55,774 nucleotides of DNA. It comes from a virus. Below the pieces are notes generated by a model. It searched no databases. It was not told the origin of the DNA and worked only from the letters and a program-made list of their open reading frames with translations. Position 1 is the first letter of the stretch. Every line of letters begins with the position of its first letter. The DNA is taken from IMG/VR virus record IMGVR_UViG_3300033143_001114, positions 1 to 55,774 of that record. The stretch is one strand, 5' to 3'. Below are positions 16,496 through 23,565 of this stretch, one piece after another. The position numbers and the translations under genes are program-made.

Positions 16496-17470
16496 ATGGC
16501 GTATAAACACCAGCAAAATGTACAAGACGGCGAAACATTAATAGGTGAAGCAGGTCCTAATACGACTAAAGGTTCTCTTATACATGTTAAAGATAATACT
16601 GGTAAAGCAAGACCATTATCAACAGATGCCGCGGGTGACATACGCGTCGCGACTCAGGGGCAAGTGCTTCCTGATGATCCTACCGCAGCGAGGAAGGGGT
16701 CTTTGCTATATGTTGAAGACGCTGCAGGTAACGCACAAACATTAAAAACAAATGCTGACGGTGATATTCCTGTTGCTCCGAGAGATTTGATTTTAGATGG
16801 TGACCCAGTTGCAGGAATTAAAGGTCCGTTGATTCATGTTGCAGATGACATTGGAGATGCTACACCTTTAACACTTGAGCCAGATGGCTCTGTAAAAGTT
16901 TCACAAACACAATTACCGCCGCCTATCGTAGGACAACAAAACGTTACACGATTTTTGACAGGTTCATTAGGATCGGCAGGTATTGTTAGGAGTGGTGTAA
17001 CATTACAACAAGGTGTAGATGGGTCTGCTTCACCAGTAGAATTTTATATAGGATCACACCTTGATTACGATATTCACGTTATGCAAATTACTATTGTTAT
17101 AGGTGACTCGGCGGTTACTCATAACAACTTTGGTAATGTTAATCCATTAACAAATGGTTGGACGTTAGAGATTCAAGAGTCTGGTGAAACATACGAGATT
17201 ATTTTAAATGCTAAGACAGGTGGTGAGTTGATTGCACAATCTGGTTTTAGTAATCCGTTTGGTGATGGTCTTGGTTCGTTTGAATTGACAAACTGGGACG
17301 GGAACAGTGATGCTTCTATTATTACAATACCTATTTACCAATGGCTTCCTAATGGCTTGCGTATTGGTCGAGATTCATTAGATGAATTAAGATCAAGAGT
17401 AAATGATGATCTAACAGGACTACAACACTTTGAAGTTCGTATCTTCGGATTTAAGAACTACCCAGTATAA
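16496..17470 (+). CDS. Structural protein with three N-terminal repeats
   Basis: 324 residues. Three consecutive repeats of about 45 residues span ~15-150: 'TKGSLIHVKDNTGKARPL', 'RKGSLLYVEDAAGNAQTL' and 'IKGPLIHVADDIGDATPL', each ending in 'DGDI/DGSV' plus a strand. The C-terminal ~170 residues form a beta-rich domain (FYIGSHLDYDIHVMQITIVIG, FEVRIFGFKNYPV). It is followed at 9 bases by another structural gene. The family was not recognised; a virion role is inferred from context. Confidence 0.6.
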   Translation: MAYKHQQNVQDGETLIGEAGPNTTKGSLIHVKDNTGKARPLSTDAAGDIRVATQGQVLPDDPTAARKGSLLYVEDAAGNAQTLKTNADGDIPVAPRDLILDGDPVAGIKGPLIHVADDIGDATPLTLEPDGSVKVSQTQLPPPIVGQQNVTRFLTGSLGSAGIVRSGVTLQQGVDGSASPVEFYIGSHLDYDIHVMQITIVIGDSAVTHNNFGNVNPLTNGWTLEIQESGETYEIILNAKTGGELIAQSGFSNPFGDGLGSFELTNWDGNSDASIITIPIYQWLPNGLRIGRDSLDELRSRVNDDLTGLQHFEVRIFGFKNYPV

Positions 17471-17479
17471 GGAATAACA

Positions 17480-17965
17480 ATGGCAGATGCACCACATAAA
17501 ACGGAAGACGGATTACCTAAAGTTTATCCTTCATGTAGGCCTCATGGAACTACAACCTATTTTACTGGTGCGGGTGATCACCCAGTAAATGGCGTAGGTC
17601 AAGGAAATAAATTATTATTTAAGTTAGGTGTTAATGATCCTAGTCAAAAAGTTGATCTTACATTCAATGAAGATGTATACATTAAAGACGGTTATATGAT
17701 TGCAAGGGGCGCGCCGTTTGGTGCGTCTGTTGATATTGAAGTTTATCATCCTGGTCTACAGAAGGTTGTTAGTTGTTTTGGTAAAGCTATACCTATTTTA
17801 GACAATGGTTGGTTCCCTTTAGATACAGAGGATAGATCATTAATGCCTGCGGGATTAATGTTAAGAATAACATGCCGTAATGCTGACGGAGTAGATAATG
17901 CTGAAGGTTCTGCTGAATTTGTAATGGCAGGAAGAATAGAAATGTACAGGAAGACTACTGTATAA
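17480..17965 (+). CDS. Structural protein, fibre region
   Basis: 161 residues. It is beta-rich and Gly/Pro-containing (PSCRPHGTTTYFTGAGDHPVNGVG, GNKLLFKLGVND, FVMAGRIEMYRKTTV) and has no membrane segment or catalytic motif. Three Cys occur, two at separated positions, so a structural metal site is not evident. It is probably translated with the preceding gene and closes the fibre region before the lysis genes. Not assigned to a family. Confidence 0.5.
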   Translation: MADAPHKTEDGLPKVYPSCRPHGTTTYFTGAGDHPVNGVGQGNKLLFKLGVNDPSQKVDLTFNEDVYIKDGYMIARGAPFGASVDIEVYHPGLQKVVSCFGKAIPILDNGWFPLDTEDRSLMPAGLMLRITCRNADGVDNAEGSAEFVMAGRIEMYRKTTV

Positions 17966-17968
17966 ATA
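17961..17968 (+). promoter_or_regulatory. T4-type late promoter TATAAATA
   Basis: An exact consensus overlapping the preceding stop and 22 bases before the first lysis-type gene, which has AAGGAGA directly upstream. Confidence 0.55.
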
Positions 17969-17989
17969 TAATATAATAAGGAGAAAGCA

Positions 17990-18253
17990 ATGGACGCTTT
18001 TTTGAATTTCATACATAAAGGACAAGTAGTACGTAGAGCAATTTTGTTATGGGCGGTTTGGCTTTCAACTGTTGTATCTTTTGAGATGATAGAATACTCT
18101 ATCAAGTTTTCAGAGAAAAATGGTGAGGAGTTATTAGGTGTTGCTGCGGTTATTGGCGCAATCCTAACACCTGTCCTTGGCTTAACTGGTTGGATAATTA
18201 AAAATTATGCTGCAAATCCTTCAGTCGTAGAGAAGGATCAAAAAGAAGGATAA
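17990..18253 (+). CDS. Holin-like small membrane protein
   Basis: 87 residues with two hydrophobic segments (~17-35 AILLWAVWLSTVVSFEMI, ~48-70 LLGVAAVIGAILTPVLGLTGW) and a charged C-terminal tail (VVEKDQKEG). Two-helix topology, size and its place directly before a spanin pair fit a class II-type holin or holin-like protein, which would time lysis by opening the inner membrane. Sequence alone does not prove holin function, and no endolysin adjoins it. Confidence 0.6.
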   Translation: MDAFLNFIHKGQVVRRAILLWAVWLSTVVSFEMIEYSIKFSEKNGEELLGVAAVIGAILTPVLGLTGWIIKNYAANPSVVEKDQKEG

Positions 18254-18256
18254 ATT

Positions 18257-18667
18257 ATGTTTGGGGCATTAATCAGTTTTATGGGTGGAGCAAAACTTAA
18301 ATTAATAGGTGCTGGTATCATTGCACTTCTATTATGGGCTGCTTGGAGTCATTACACTTATATAAGAGATGATCGTATTCAGCTTATTAAAGATAAAGCT
18401 ATAATTGAAACTGCTCTTAAAACAGAGAAGGCCAGCTTTTCGTCTTATAAAATAACAACTGAAAAGAACTATAAAGATATTCAAGAAGATATTATTAGCT
18501 TGGATAAAGATTATAAAAAATCTGAGAAGAAGGTTAGAAAGTTTAGCAAGATGCTTGAAAGACATGATCTTGGTCACTTGACATTTAAGAAGCCAGGATT
18601 AATTGAACGTAAAGCAAATAGAGCAACAAAGAAAGTCTTTAAAGACTTTGAGGAGTTAGGCGAATGA
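18257..18667 (+). CDS. Inner-membrane spanin (Rz-like)
   Basis: 136 residues. An N-terminal signal-anchor (~14-30 LKLIGAGIIALLLWAAW) is followed by a periplasmic helical domain with coiled-coil character (KDKAIIETALKTEKASFSSY, DYKKSEKKVRKFSKML). The C-terminal stretch 'RATKKVFKDFEELGE' is amphipathic. This is the layout of i-spanins, which link to an outer-membrane lipoprotein and fuse the membranes at lysis. The stop overlaps the start of the lipoprotein gene by 4 bases (ATGA), typical of Rz/Rz1 pairs. Confidence 0.75.
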   Translation: MFGALISFMGGAKLKLIGAGIIALLLWAAWSHYTYIRDDRIQLIKDKAIIETALKTEKASFSSYKITTEKNYKDIQEDIISLDKDYKKSEKKVRKFSKMLERHDLGHLTFKKPGLIERKANRATKKVFKDFEELGE

Positions 18668-19029
18668 AAAAATTAATTATCATTGCCCTTGCTTCTACTT
18701 TTATGCTTTCAGGTTGTTTTTGGAACACAAAAACTGAATATATAACTAAAATTGTTGAGGTTCCAGTTAATAATATAGTTTATGCAAGGCCAATGCGTCC
18801 TTCACTATTAAACATAGAGTGGAAAGTTTATGGTGAAAAGAACCGAGGTGATGCTGTTATATATTTACAAGATAAAGCTTTAATGTGTTTAAGTATACCT
18901 CATTATGAGAACCTTGGGAAAAACATGACAAGGATTTACTCAACCGAAGAAGGTTTATATAGTTTGTTAGATAAATATGAAGCTGATAGAGCTACAGATG
19001 AAGCCAAAGAAGCTACAAAGGAAGAATAA
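18664..19029 (+). CDS. Outer-membrane spanin lipoprotein (Rz1-like)
   Basis: 121 residues. A lipoprotein signal peptide ends in the lipobox L-S-G-C (Cys ~18). The mature part begins with a short linker, has a proline-containing segment 'ARPMRPSLLNI', and ends in a charged tail (EADRATDEAKEATKEE). Together with the overlapping i-spanin gene, this fits an o-spanin anchored in the outer membrane and hence a Gram-negative host. It is longer than lambda Rz1, so an additional domain is possible. Confidence 0.72.
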   Translation: MKKLIIIALASTFMLSGCFWNTKTEYITKIVEVPVNNIVYARPMRPSLLNIEWKVYGEKNRGDAVIYLQDKALMCLSIPHYENLGKNMTRIYSTEEGLYSLLDKYEADRATDEAKEATKEE

Positions 19030-19031
19030 TA

Positions 19032-19778
19032 ATGGCAACAAGCGTTTTTAATAGATTAGAATCACCACAGGAGTTAATTGACTACGCCTGCAGGAAACTG
19101 GGTGCGCCTGTCATTAATATTGAGATAGATCAATCTCAAGCCGAAGATAGAATAGATGATGCGATGCAATTGTTTATGCAACGGCACTATGACGCCGTCG
19201 AAGAAGTATGGATCAAAACAACTTTCAATGCATCTGATATAACTCGTGGCTACAAAAGAATGGATGAAAATTTAGTTGCTGTTATTGGTATGATTGAACA
19301 CTCATCTAGTTCATTAGAACCAGCTTGGACAGATATCACCTACCAATTAAAATATAATAACATGGTAGATATCACTTCCCCAGATATTGTTAATTATGTA
19401 TTGACAATGGAACATATTAATTTGATCAATAGTCTAATCAAGCCTAAAAGATCATTTCAGTTTAACAAATATTCACACCAATTAAAAGTTATGGGTAATT
19501 TGAAAGCTGGAGACTTTGTTGTGGTTCAAGCTTATAAAAGTTTAAATCCAGACTTTGTTTTAGACATATACAATGATGAATGGTTAAAGAGATACGCTAC
19601 TGCTCTTATTAAAAGACAGTGGGGAGCAAACTTGAAGAAGTTTGAAGGTGTACAGATGCCAGGTGGAATCACACTTGACGGACAATCAATTTTTGACGAA
19701 GGTAATGAGGAAGTTCAATCTCTTGAACAAGAGTTTTCACTAACATATGAATTACCCGTCGACATGTTCATGGGATAA
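19032..19778 (+). CDS. 13: Neck protein, T4 gp13-like
   Basis: 248 residues. The N-terminal 'LIDYACRKLGAPVINIEIDQSQAEDRIDDAMQLF' and the late 'YNDEWLKRYATALIKRQWGANLKKFEGVQMPGG' are typical of gp13, which with gp14 forms the neck that joins the DNA-filled head to the tail. 'GQSIFDEGNEEVQSLEQEF' also fits. The gene starts the conserved virion block two bases after the o-spanin gene. In T4, gene 14 follows directly; here five small genes intervene. Confidence 0.85.
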   Translation: MATSVFNRLESPQELIDYACRKLGAPVINIEIDQSQAEDRIDDAMQLFMQRHYDAVEEVWIKTTFNASDITRGYKRMDENLVAVIGMIEHSSSSLEPAWTDITYQLKYNNMVDITSPDIVNYVLTMEHINLINSLIKPKRSFQFNKYSHQLKVMGNLKAGDFVVVQAYKSLNPDFVLDIYNDEWLKRYATALIKRQWGANLKKFEGVQMPGGITLDGQSIFDEGNEEVQSLEQEFSLTYELPVDMFMG

Positions 19779-19789
19779 GGAATTTAAAA

Positions 19790-20002
19790 ATGTCATTAGA
19801 AAAAACTGCAAAATTAATAATTGAAGGTAATGAAGACCCAAAACTTGATCAATTTTTTAAATTTCTAGATAAAATAGAAGCGCAAGCTAAAAAGAAACAA
19901 TCTGAAATGGATAAAATAGAAATACAATGGGATAAAGTAGTTGCTAAAATAGCAAAAGCGGGCGGCAAAGTTAGTTATAGTTTTAAGGATAGTTTAGCGT
20001 GA
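19790..20002 (+). CDS. Small charged helical protein
   Basis: 70 residues, Lys-rich and helical (KAQAKKKQSEMDKIEIQWDKVVAKIAKAGGK), preceded by AAGGAA. It lacks the capsid-targeting N-terminus of its neighbours but sits in the same island and overlaps the next gene by 4 bases. Function unknown; a packaged or core protein is possible. Confidence 0.5.
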   Translation: MSLEKTAKLIIEGNEDPKLDQFFKFLDKIEAQAKKKQSEMDKIEIQWDKVVAKIAKAGGKVSYSFKDSLA

Positions 20003-20316
20003 AAAACTTTAAAGAATTTATAGATGAAAAGGTTGATAAACGTCTAACAAAAGTTCTTCATCGTATACCTGCAAATATTAAAGCAACTTTAAATTATATA
20101 AAATATAAACATAAAACATTAAAAAAAACTGACGATGAGATTGTAGTTGAAATATCAAAAGGTAAGAAGAGGGTAGAAATAACAGTTCTTGCAGATGATT
20201 TAGAATATTTGAACTGGGTGTTATATGAAGGTAAAAATATTGTTGAATCTGGAAATGATAATGTTTATAATGAAGTTAAAAAAATAGTCAATAACTTTTT
20301 AGATAAGAATAAATAA
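19999..20316 (+). CDS. Candidate internal (injected) head protein with targeting peptide
   Basis: 105 residues with a GTG start overlapping the preceding stop (GTGA). The N-terminus 'MKNFKEFIDE' closely resembles the T4 capsid-targeting sequence 'MKTYQEFI(A/T)E', which the gp21 protease cuts after the Glu. The mature part is basic (KRLTKVLHRIPANIKATLNYIKYKHK), followed by an acidic beta region. In T4 such proteins (IPI, IPII, IPIII, Alt) are packaged and injected with DNA. The target activity is unknown. Confidence 0.6.
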   Translation: MKNFKEFIDEKVDKRLTKVLHRIPANIKATLNYIKYKHKTLKKTDDEIVVEISKGKKRVEITVLADDLEYLNWVLYEGKNIVESGNDNVYNEVKKIVNNFLDKNK

Positions 20317-20786
20317 TGAAAAACTTTAAAGAATTTATAAGCGAAGCCTCTACACCAGCCGAAGGTATGATGAAGGATATTGAAAAGAGTTTTAAAAAGC
20401 AATTTCCTAAAGGCTGGTCAATCATACACCAAGGTGGAGGTATATCAAAAGACACTATCTCTATAGTAATTGGTCTTATTGGTAACAAGAGCGATTTACC
20501 AAATGGGATATTAGAGAATGATCCAATGTTTCATTCATGGTTGTTATTTCAACACCCTAAAGGATACACCGCTGAGATACTACAAGCAGGAATTAGTATT
20601 AACCCACCAGAAGATAGTTACTTGGCAATGGGTAGAATTAAAACGAAATGGCGCAAGACAACTGGTGACGAAGCCAAGATGGTTAAAACGCTTGACGCTT
20701 TTTTTAAGAAGTTGAAGAAATTAGTTAAAGATAACGAAGATAACATCTTCGGACGAAGCAAATATAACGATAAATATTTTAAATAA
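20316..20786 (+). CDS. Candidate internal (injected) head protein with targeting peptide
   Basis: 156 residues. It begins 'MKNFKEFISEAS', again matching the T4 targeting peptide with predicted cleavage after Glu10. The mature part mixes helix and strands (FKKQFPKGWSIIHQGGG, HSWLLFQHPKGYTAEILQAGISINPPEDSYL) and looks like a folded domain, ending in Lys-rich sequence. The start overlaps the preceding stop by one base (TAATG). Possible anti-host effector; family not recognised. Confidence 0.6.
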   Translation: MKNFKEFISEASTPAEGMMKDIEKSFKKQFPKGWSIIHQGGGISKDTISIVIGLIGNKSDLPNGILENDPMFHSWLLFQHPKGYTAEILQAGISINPPEDSYLAMGRIKTKWRKTTGDEAKMVKTLDAFFKKLKKLVKDNEDNIFGRSKYNDKYFK

Positions 20787-20797
20787 GGAAAATCACA

Positions 20798-21040
20798 ATG
20801 AAGAAGGATTTAAGAGAAGAGGCAAGGAAAGTGATGGGGATAAATGAGGTAAAAGGTAATCCTAAATCCTTAACGAAAGATTTTAATGATTTGTTTCATT
20901 TAATGAAAAAAATGCCTGATGATATGCCAACTACATTAAATACATTATCTTCAAATAAACCTAAAATAGCTGCAGAATTGGATGGTGCTATTAGGACAGT
21001 TAATGAAATGGTTGGTAGAATTTTAAAAGGTAAAATTTAA
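20798..21040 (+). CDS. Small protein of the internal-protein island
   Basis: 80 residues, helical and Lys/Met-rich. It lacks the exact 'KxFxEFIxE' start but carries 'MGINEV' at ~13-18, where the I-x-E form could be a gp21 cleavage site after an amphipathic leader (MKKDLREEARKVMGINE). The rest is helical, with no catalytic motif. A packaged protein is a weak inference from context. Confidence 0.5.
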   Translation: MKKDLREEARKVMGINEVKGNPKSLTKDFNDLFHLMKKMPDDMPTTLNTLSSNKPKIAAELDGAIRTVNEMVGRILKGKI

Positions 21041-21061
21041 CAATTAAATAAGGAAAGTAAA

Positions 21062-21295
21062 ATGTCTAAATATAAAAGTCTAGAAGAATCAGTAAGGACA
21101 ATGAACGAAGCGTTTGATACAGGCAAAGTAATTAAAGCCTTGATTGATACTTCTTTCGGTGGTAGCAATGAAGAGCAAATGAAAGCTATCCAACTTATGA
21201 AAGGATTGGCAACATCAGATGATCCAATGTCAAACAAGTTTATGAAAGCATTAGATGCCTTCACAAGCAAGATGGATGCGGATAGCTTCAAATAA
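21062..21295 (+). CDS. Small protein of the internal-protein island
   Basis: 77 residues, mainly helical. The leader 'MSKYKSLEESVRTMNEA' could be a degenerate targeting peptide with cleavage after 'MNE'. A Met-rich helix follows (QMKAIQLMKGLATSDDPMSNKFMKAL). The stop overlaps the next start (TAATG). Function unknown. Confidence 0.5.
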   Translation: MSKYKSLEESVRTMNEAFDTGKVIKALIDTSFGGSNEEQMKAIQLMKGLATSDDPMSNKFMKALDAFTSKMDADSFK

Positions 21296-21594
21296 TGAAA
21301 ACGTTTGCTGAATTTATATCTGAAGGTAAGACTATAACACTTTCAAATAAAGTGTTTGATGAATTATGGGCTTTAGAATATGACACTGTAAGTAATGGTT
21401 CTCCAAAAGAGAAAATAGAATTGGCAGACGCGTTAGAAGCTGCAAAGAAGAAAGGCGCCAGTCGTGTTTTGAATGTATCAGATAAAGTTTATGAATATAC
21501 AAAGAAAGCTTTAGAGAATGCTATTGATATAGCCGACGATCAAAACAAAAAATCATTAATGAACACTCTTAAAAAGGCAATGGATAAACTGTAA
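21295..21594 (+). CDS. Candidate internal (injected) head protein with targeting peptide
   Basis: 99 residues. The start 'MKTFAEFISEGK' is very near the T4 capsid-targeting peptide, with predicted gp21 cleavage after Glu10. The mature 89 residues are helical and Lys-rich (LADALEAAKKKGASRVLNVSDKVYEYTKKAL). It overlaps the neighbours on both sides by one base, so translation is coupled from the preceding gene into gene 14. Confidence 0.6.
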   Translation: MKTFAEFISEGKTITLSNKVFDELWALEYDTVSNGSPKEKIELADALEAAKKKGASRVLNVSDKVYEYTKKALENAIDIADDQNKKSLMNTLKKAMDKL

Positions 21595-22241
21595 TGGCTA
21601 TTAAGTCTCATTTCAATTTATACGGATTAAATCCTGAGGATGGAAGCAATAACAACGAGCAAACTTTAATAAAAGATCTTGTTGCTGAGGCTATTCAAAT
21701 GTATGGTATAGATGTACAATACCTTCCTCGTACACTGCAAAAAGAAGATAAATTATTTGGTGAAGATATACTTTCATCATTCGACGACGCATATACAATT
21801 GAGATGTATATTCAAAACGTAGATGGTTATGAGGGTGAAGGTGAATTCCTTAAGAACTTTGGTTTAAGCGTAGGTGATCAAGGAACACTTGTTGTATCCT
21901 CACCAAGATTCACAGAAGTTACTACAATGGCAAAACCTCTTGAAGGTGATTTGATTTACTTCCCATTATCAAAAGGTTTATTTGAAATAAAATTTGTTGA
22001 AGATGAAAAACAATTTTATCCAGCAGGATCATTACCACAATATGTTCTAACTGTTGAATTGTTTACATACTCTTCAGAAGACTTCAATACAGCTATTCCT
22101 GAAATTGATATTATATCAGATGTTGATCAAGACCCATTAACTGTAGGTCCTGGTGACCCATCAGATGCAAGTGATGATATAGAAACTGAGGCAGCATCAT
22201 TCTTAGATTTTGAAGAAGATAATCCATGGGGTAATTATTAA
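21594..22241 (+). CDS. 14: Neck protein, T4 gp14-like
   Basis: 215 residues. 'SHFNLYGLNPEDGSNNNEQTLIKDLVAEAIQMYGIDVQYLPR' followed by 'EDILSSFDDAYTIEMYIQNVDGYEG' and 'FGLSVGDQGTLVVS' is the gp14 pattern in T4-like phages. With gp13 it forms the neck below the portal. It is shorter than T4 gp14 (256 residues), as usual in marine relatives. The C-terminus is acidic. The start directly abuts the preceding internal-protein gene. Confidence 0.85.
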   Translation: MAIKSHFNLYGLNPEDGSNNNEQTLIKDLVAEAIQMYGIDVQYLPRTLQKEDKLFGEDILSSFDDAYTIEMYIQNVDGYEGEGEFLKNFGLSVGDQGTLVVSSPRFTEVTTMAKPLEGDLIYFPLSKGLFEIKFVEDEKQFYPAGSLPQYVLTVELFTYSSEDFNTAIPEIDIISDVDQDPLTVGPGDPSDASDDIETEAASFLDFEEDNPWGNY

Positions 22242-23039
22242 ATGTTCGGTCAAACGTTTTATTTTAATACAAGTCGAAAGATTGTTGCTGGCTTTGGAAC
22301 TCTATTCAATAATATAAGTATTGAAAGGAAGGACGCTGCAGATGCAGTTGTTAAAACTTTAAATATTCCTTTGGCATATGCGCCTAAGCATAGATACCTT
22401 GCACGTTTAAGACAAGACTTAGCTGCAACAGGTGGAACAACTCCAAGTATCAAAACAACACTTCCTAGAATGAGTTATCATTTAGAAGGTTTTGATTATG
22501 ATGCAACAAGGCAAGTGAGTCCACTTAATTATAAAAAAACTAAACATGCTACAGACGCTAATTTGTTTATTAGGCAAATGAACCCTGTACCTTGGAACTT
22601 TAATTTTTCATTAAATGTATTTTCCAAAAACATGGAAGATGGTTTACATATCATAGAGCAAATAATTCCTTACTTCCAACCACACGTTAATATAACTATT
22701 AAAGACATCCCTGCTTTAGATATTAGAAGGGATATTTCAATAGGACTTCAAAGTGTTTCACCTACTGATAATTACGAAGGTAGTTATGACGACGAAGATA
22801 GAATATTGTCATGGGATTTTAACTTCCTAGCAAAAGGATATTTTTATCAGCCAATTACAGAGACTGGAGTTATTAAAAACTTTTTTGCTTATATCGGTAA
22901 CACTCCAGAATATGCAAATTGGTCTCCAGAACAAATTATAGAATCAGTTGGTGTATTAGTTGACCCTCAAAGCGCGGCTATAGATGATCCATTCACAACA
23001 CCTACTACTATAACTGAAGGTCCTATCATAAAACCATAA
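22242..23039 (+). CDS. 15: Tail sheath stabiliser/terminator, T4 gp15-like
   Basis: 265 residues, starting at the base after gene 14's stop. The N-terminal 'FYFNTSRKIVAGFGTLFNNISIER', 'LPRMSYHLEGFDYDATRQVSPLNY' and 'PWNFNFSLNVFSKNMEDGLHIIEQIIPYFQP' are characteristic of gp15, the hexameric ring that closes the tail and docks to the neck. Length matches T4 gp15 (272). Confidence 0.88.
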   Translation: MFGQTFYFNTSRKIVAGFGTLFNNISIERKDAADAVVKTLNIPLAYAPKHRYLARLRQDLAATGGTTPSIKTTLPRMSYHLEGFDYDATRQVSPLNYKKTKHATDANLFIRQMNPVPWNFNFSLNVFSKNMEDGLHIIEQIIPYFQPHVNITIKDIPALDIRRDISIGLQSVSPTDNYEGSYDDEDRILSWDFNFLAKGYFYQPITETGVIKNFFAYIGNTPEYANWSPEQIIESVGVLVDPQSAAIDDPFTTPTTITEGPIIKP

Positions 23040-23051
23040 GAGTAATAAATT

Positions 23052-23561
23052 GTGACTAAAAGAAAGAACACAATAAGTAAATCTACAAAAGCACTCGACG
23101 AAGCACTTAACATCGCAGAAGATATAATTGAAGCAGAGGTTATTGAAGATGTTCCTACCATTGTTGAGGAATCCAACGTTCAAATAATCACAGCGTCTGA
23201 TCAGAATAATAGTGTATCCAAAAGAGAAAATGAAATCGAAAGTGATTATGATCTTGCCCGTACAACTATGCGAGGTCTTTTAGTTAAAGGTAATGAGGCT
23301 ATTGAAAGGATATTAGAGCTTGCTAAGGGTAGTGAGCATCCAAGAGTTATTGAAGTTGCTGCAGGAATTATTAGAGATACTTCAAATGTAGCCAAAGACT
23401 TAATGCAAGTACATAAAATAAGAAATGACGTTGAGACACCAGGATCAAAAGGATCTACAGGAGAAGGTGGTGAAACTAAAGATGGTGTTACAAATGTTTT
23501 CATTGGTTCAACAGCCGATCTGAAAAAAGCCATAGACGATTCGTCAAAGAAGACTAAATAA
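23052..23561 (+). CDS. 16: Terminase small subunit, T4 gp16-like
   Basis: 169 residues with a GTG start. The central helical region 'DYDLARTTMRGLLVKGNEAIERILELAKGSEHPRVIEVAAGIIRD' is the conserved core of gp16, which forms a ring that regulates the packaging motor and recognises DNA for cutting. The acidic N-terminus and the flexible C-terminal tail (GSTGEGGETKDGVTNVF) are as in relatives. It precedes the large terminase by 4 bases. Confidence 0.88.
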   Translation: MTKRKNTISKSTKALDEALNIAEDIIEAEVIEDVPTIVEESNVQIITASDQNNSVSKRENEIESDYDLARTTMRGLLVKGNEAIERILELAKGSEHPRVIEVAAGIIRDTSNVAKDLMQVHKIRNDVETPGSKGSTGEGGETKDGVTNVFIGSTADLKKAIDDSSKKTK

Positions 23562-23565
23562 CAAT

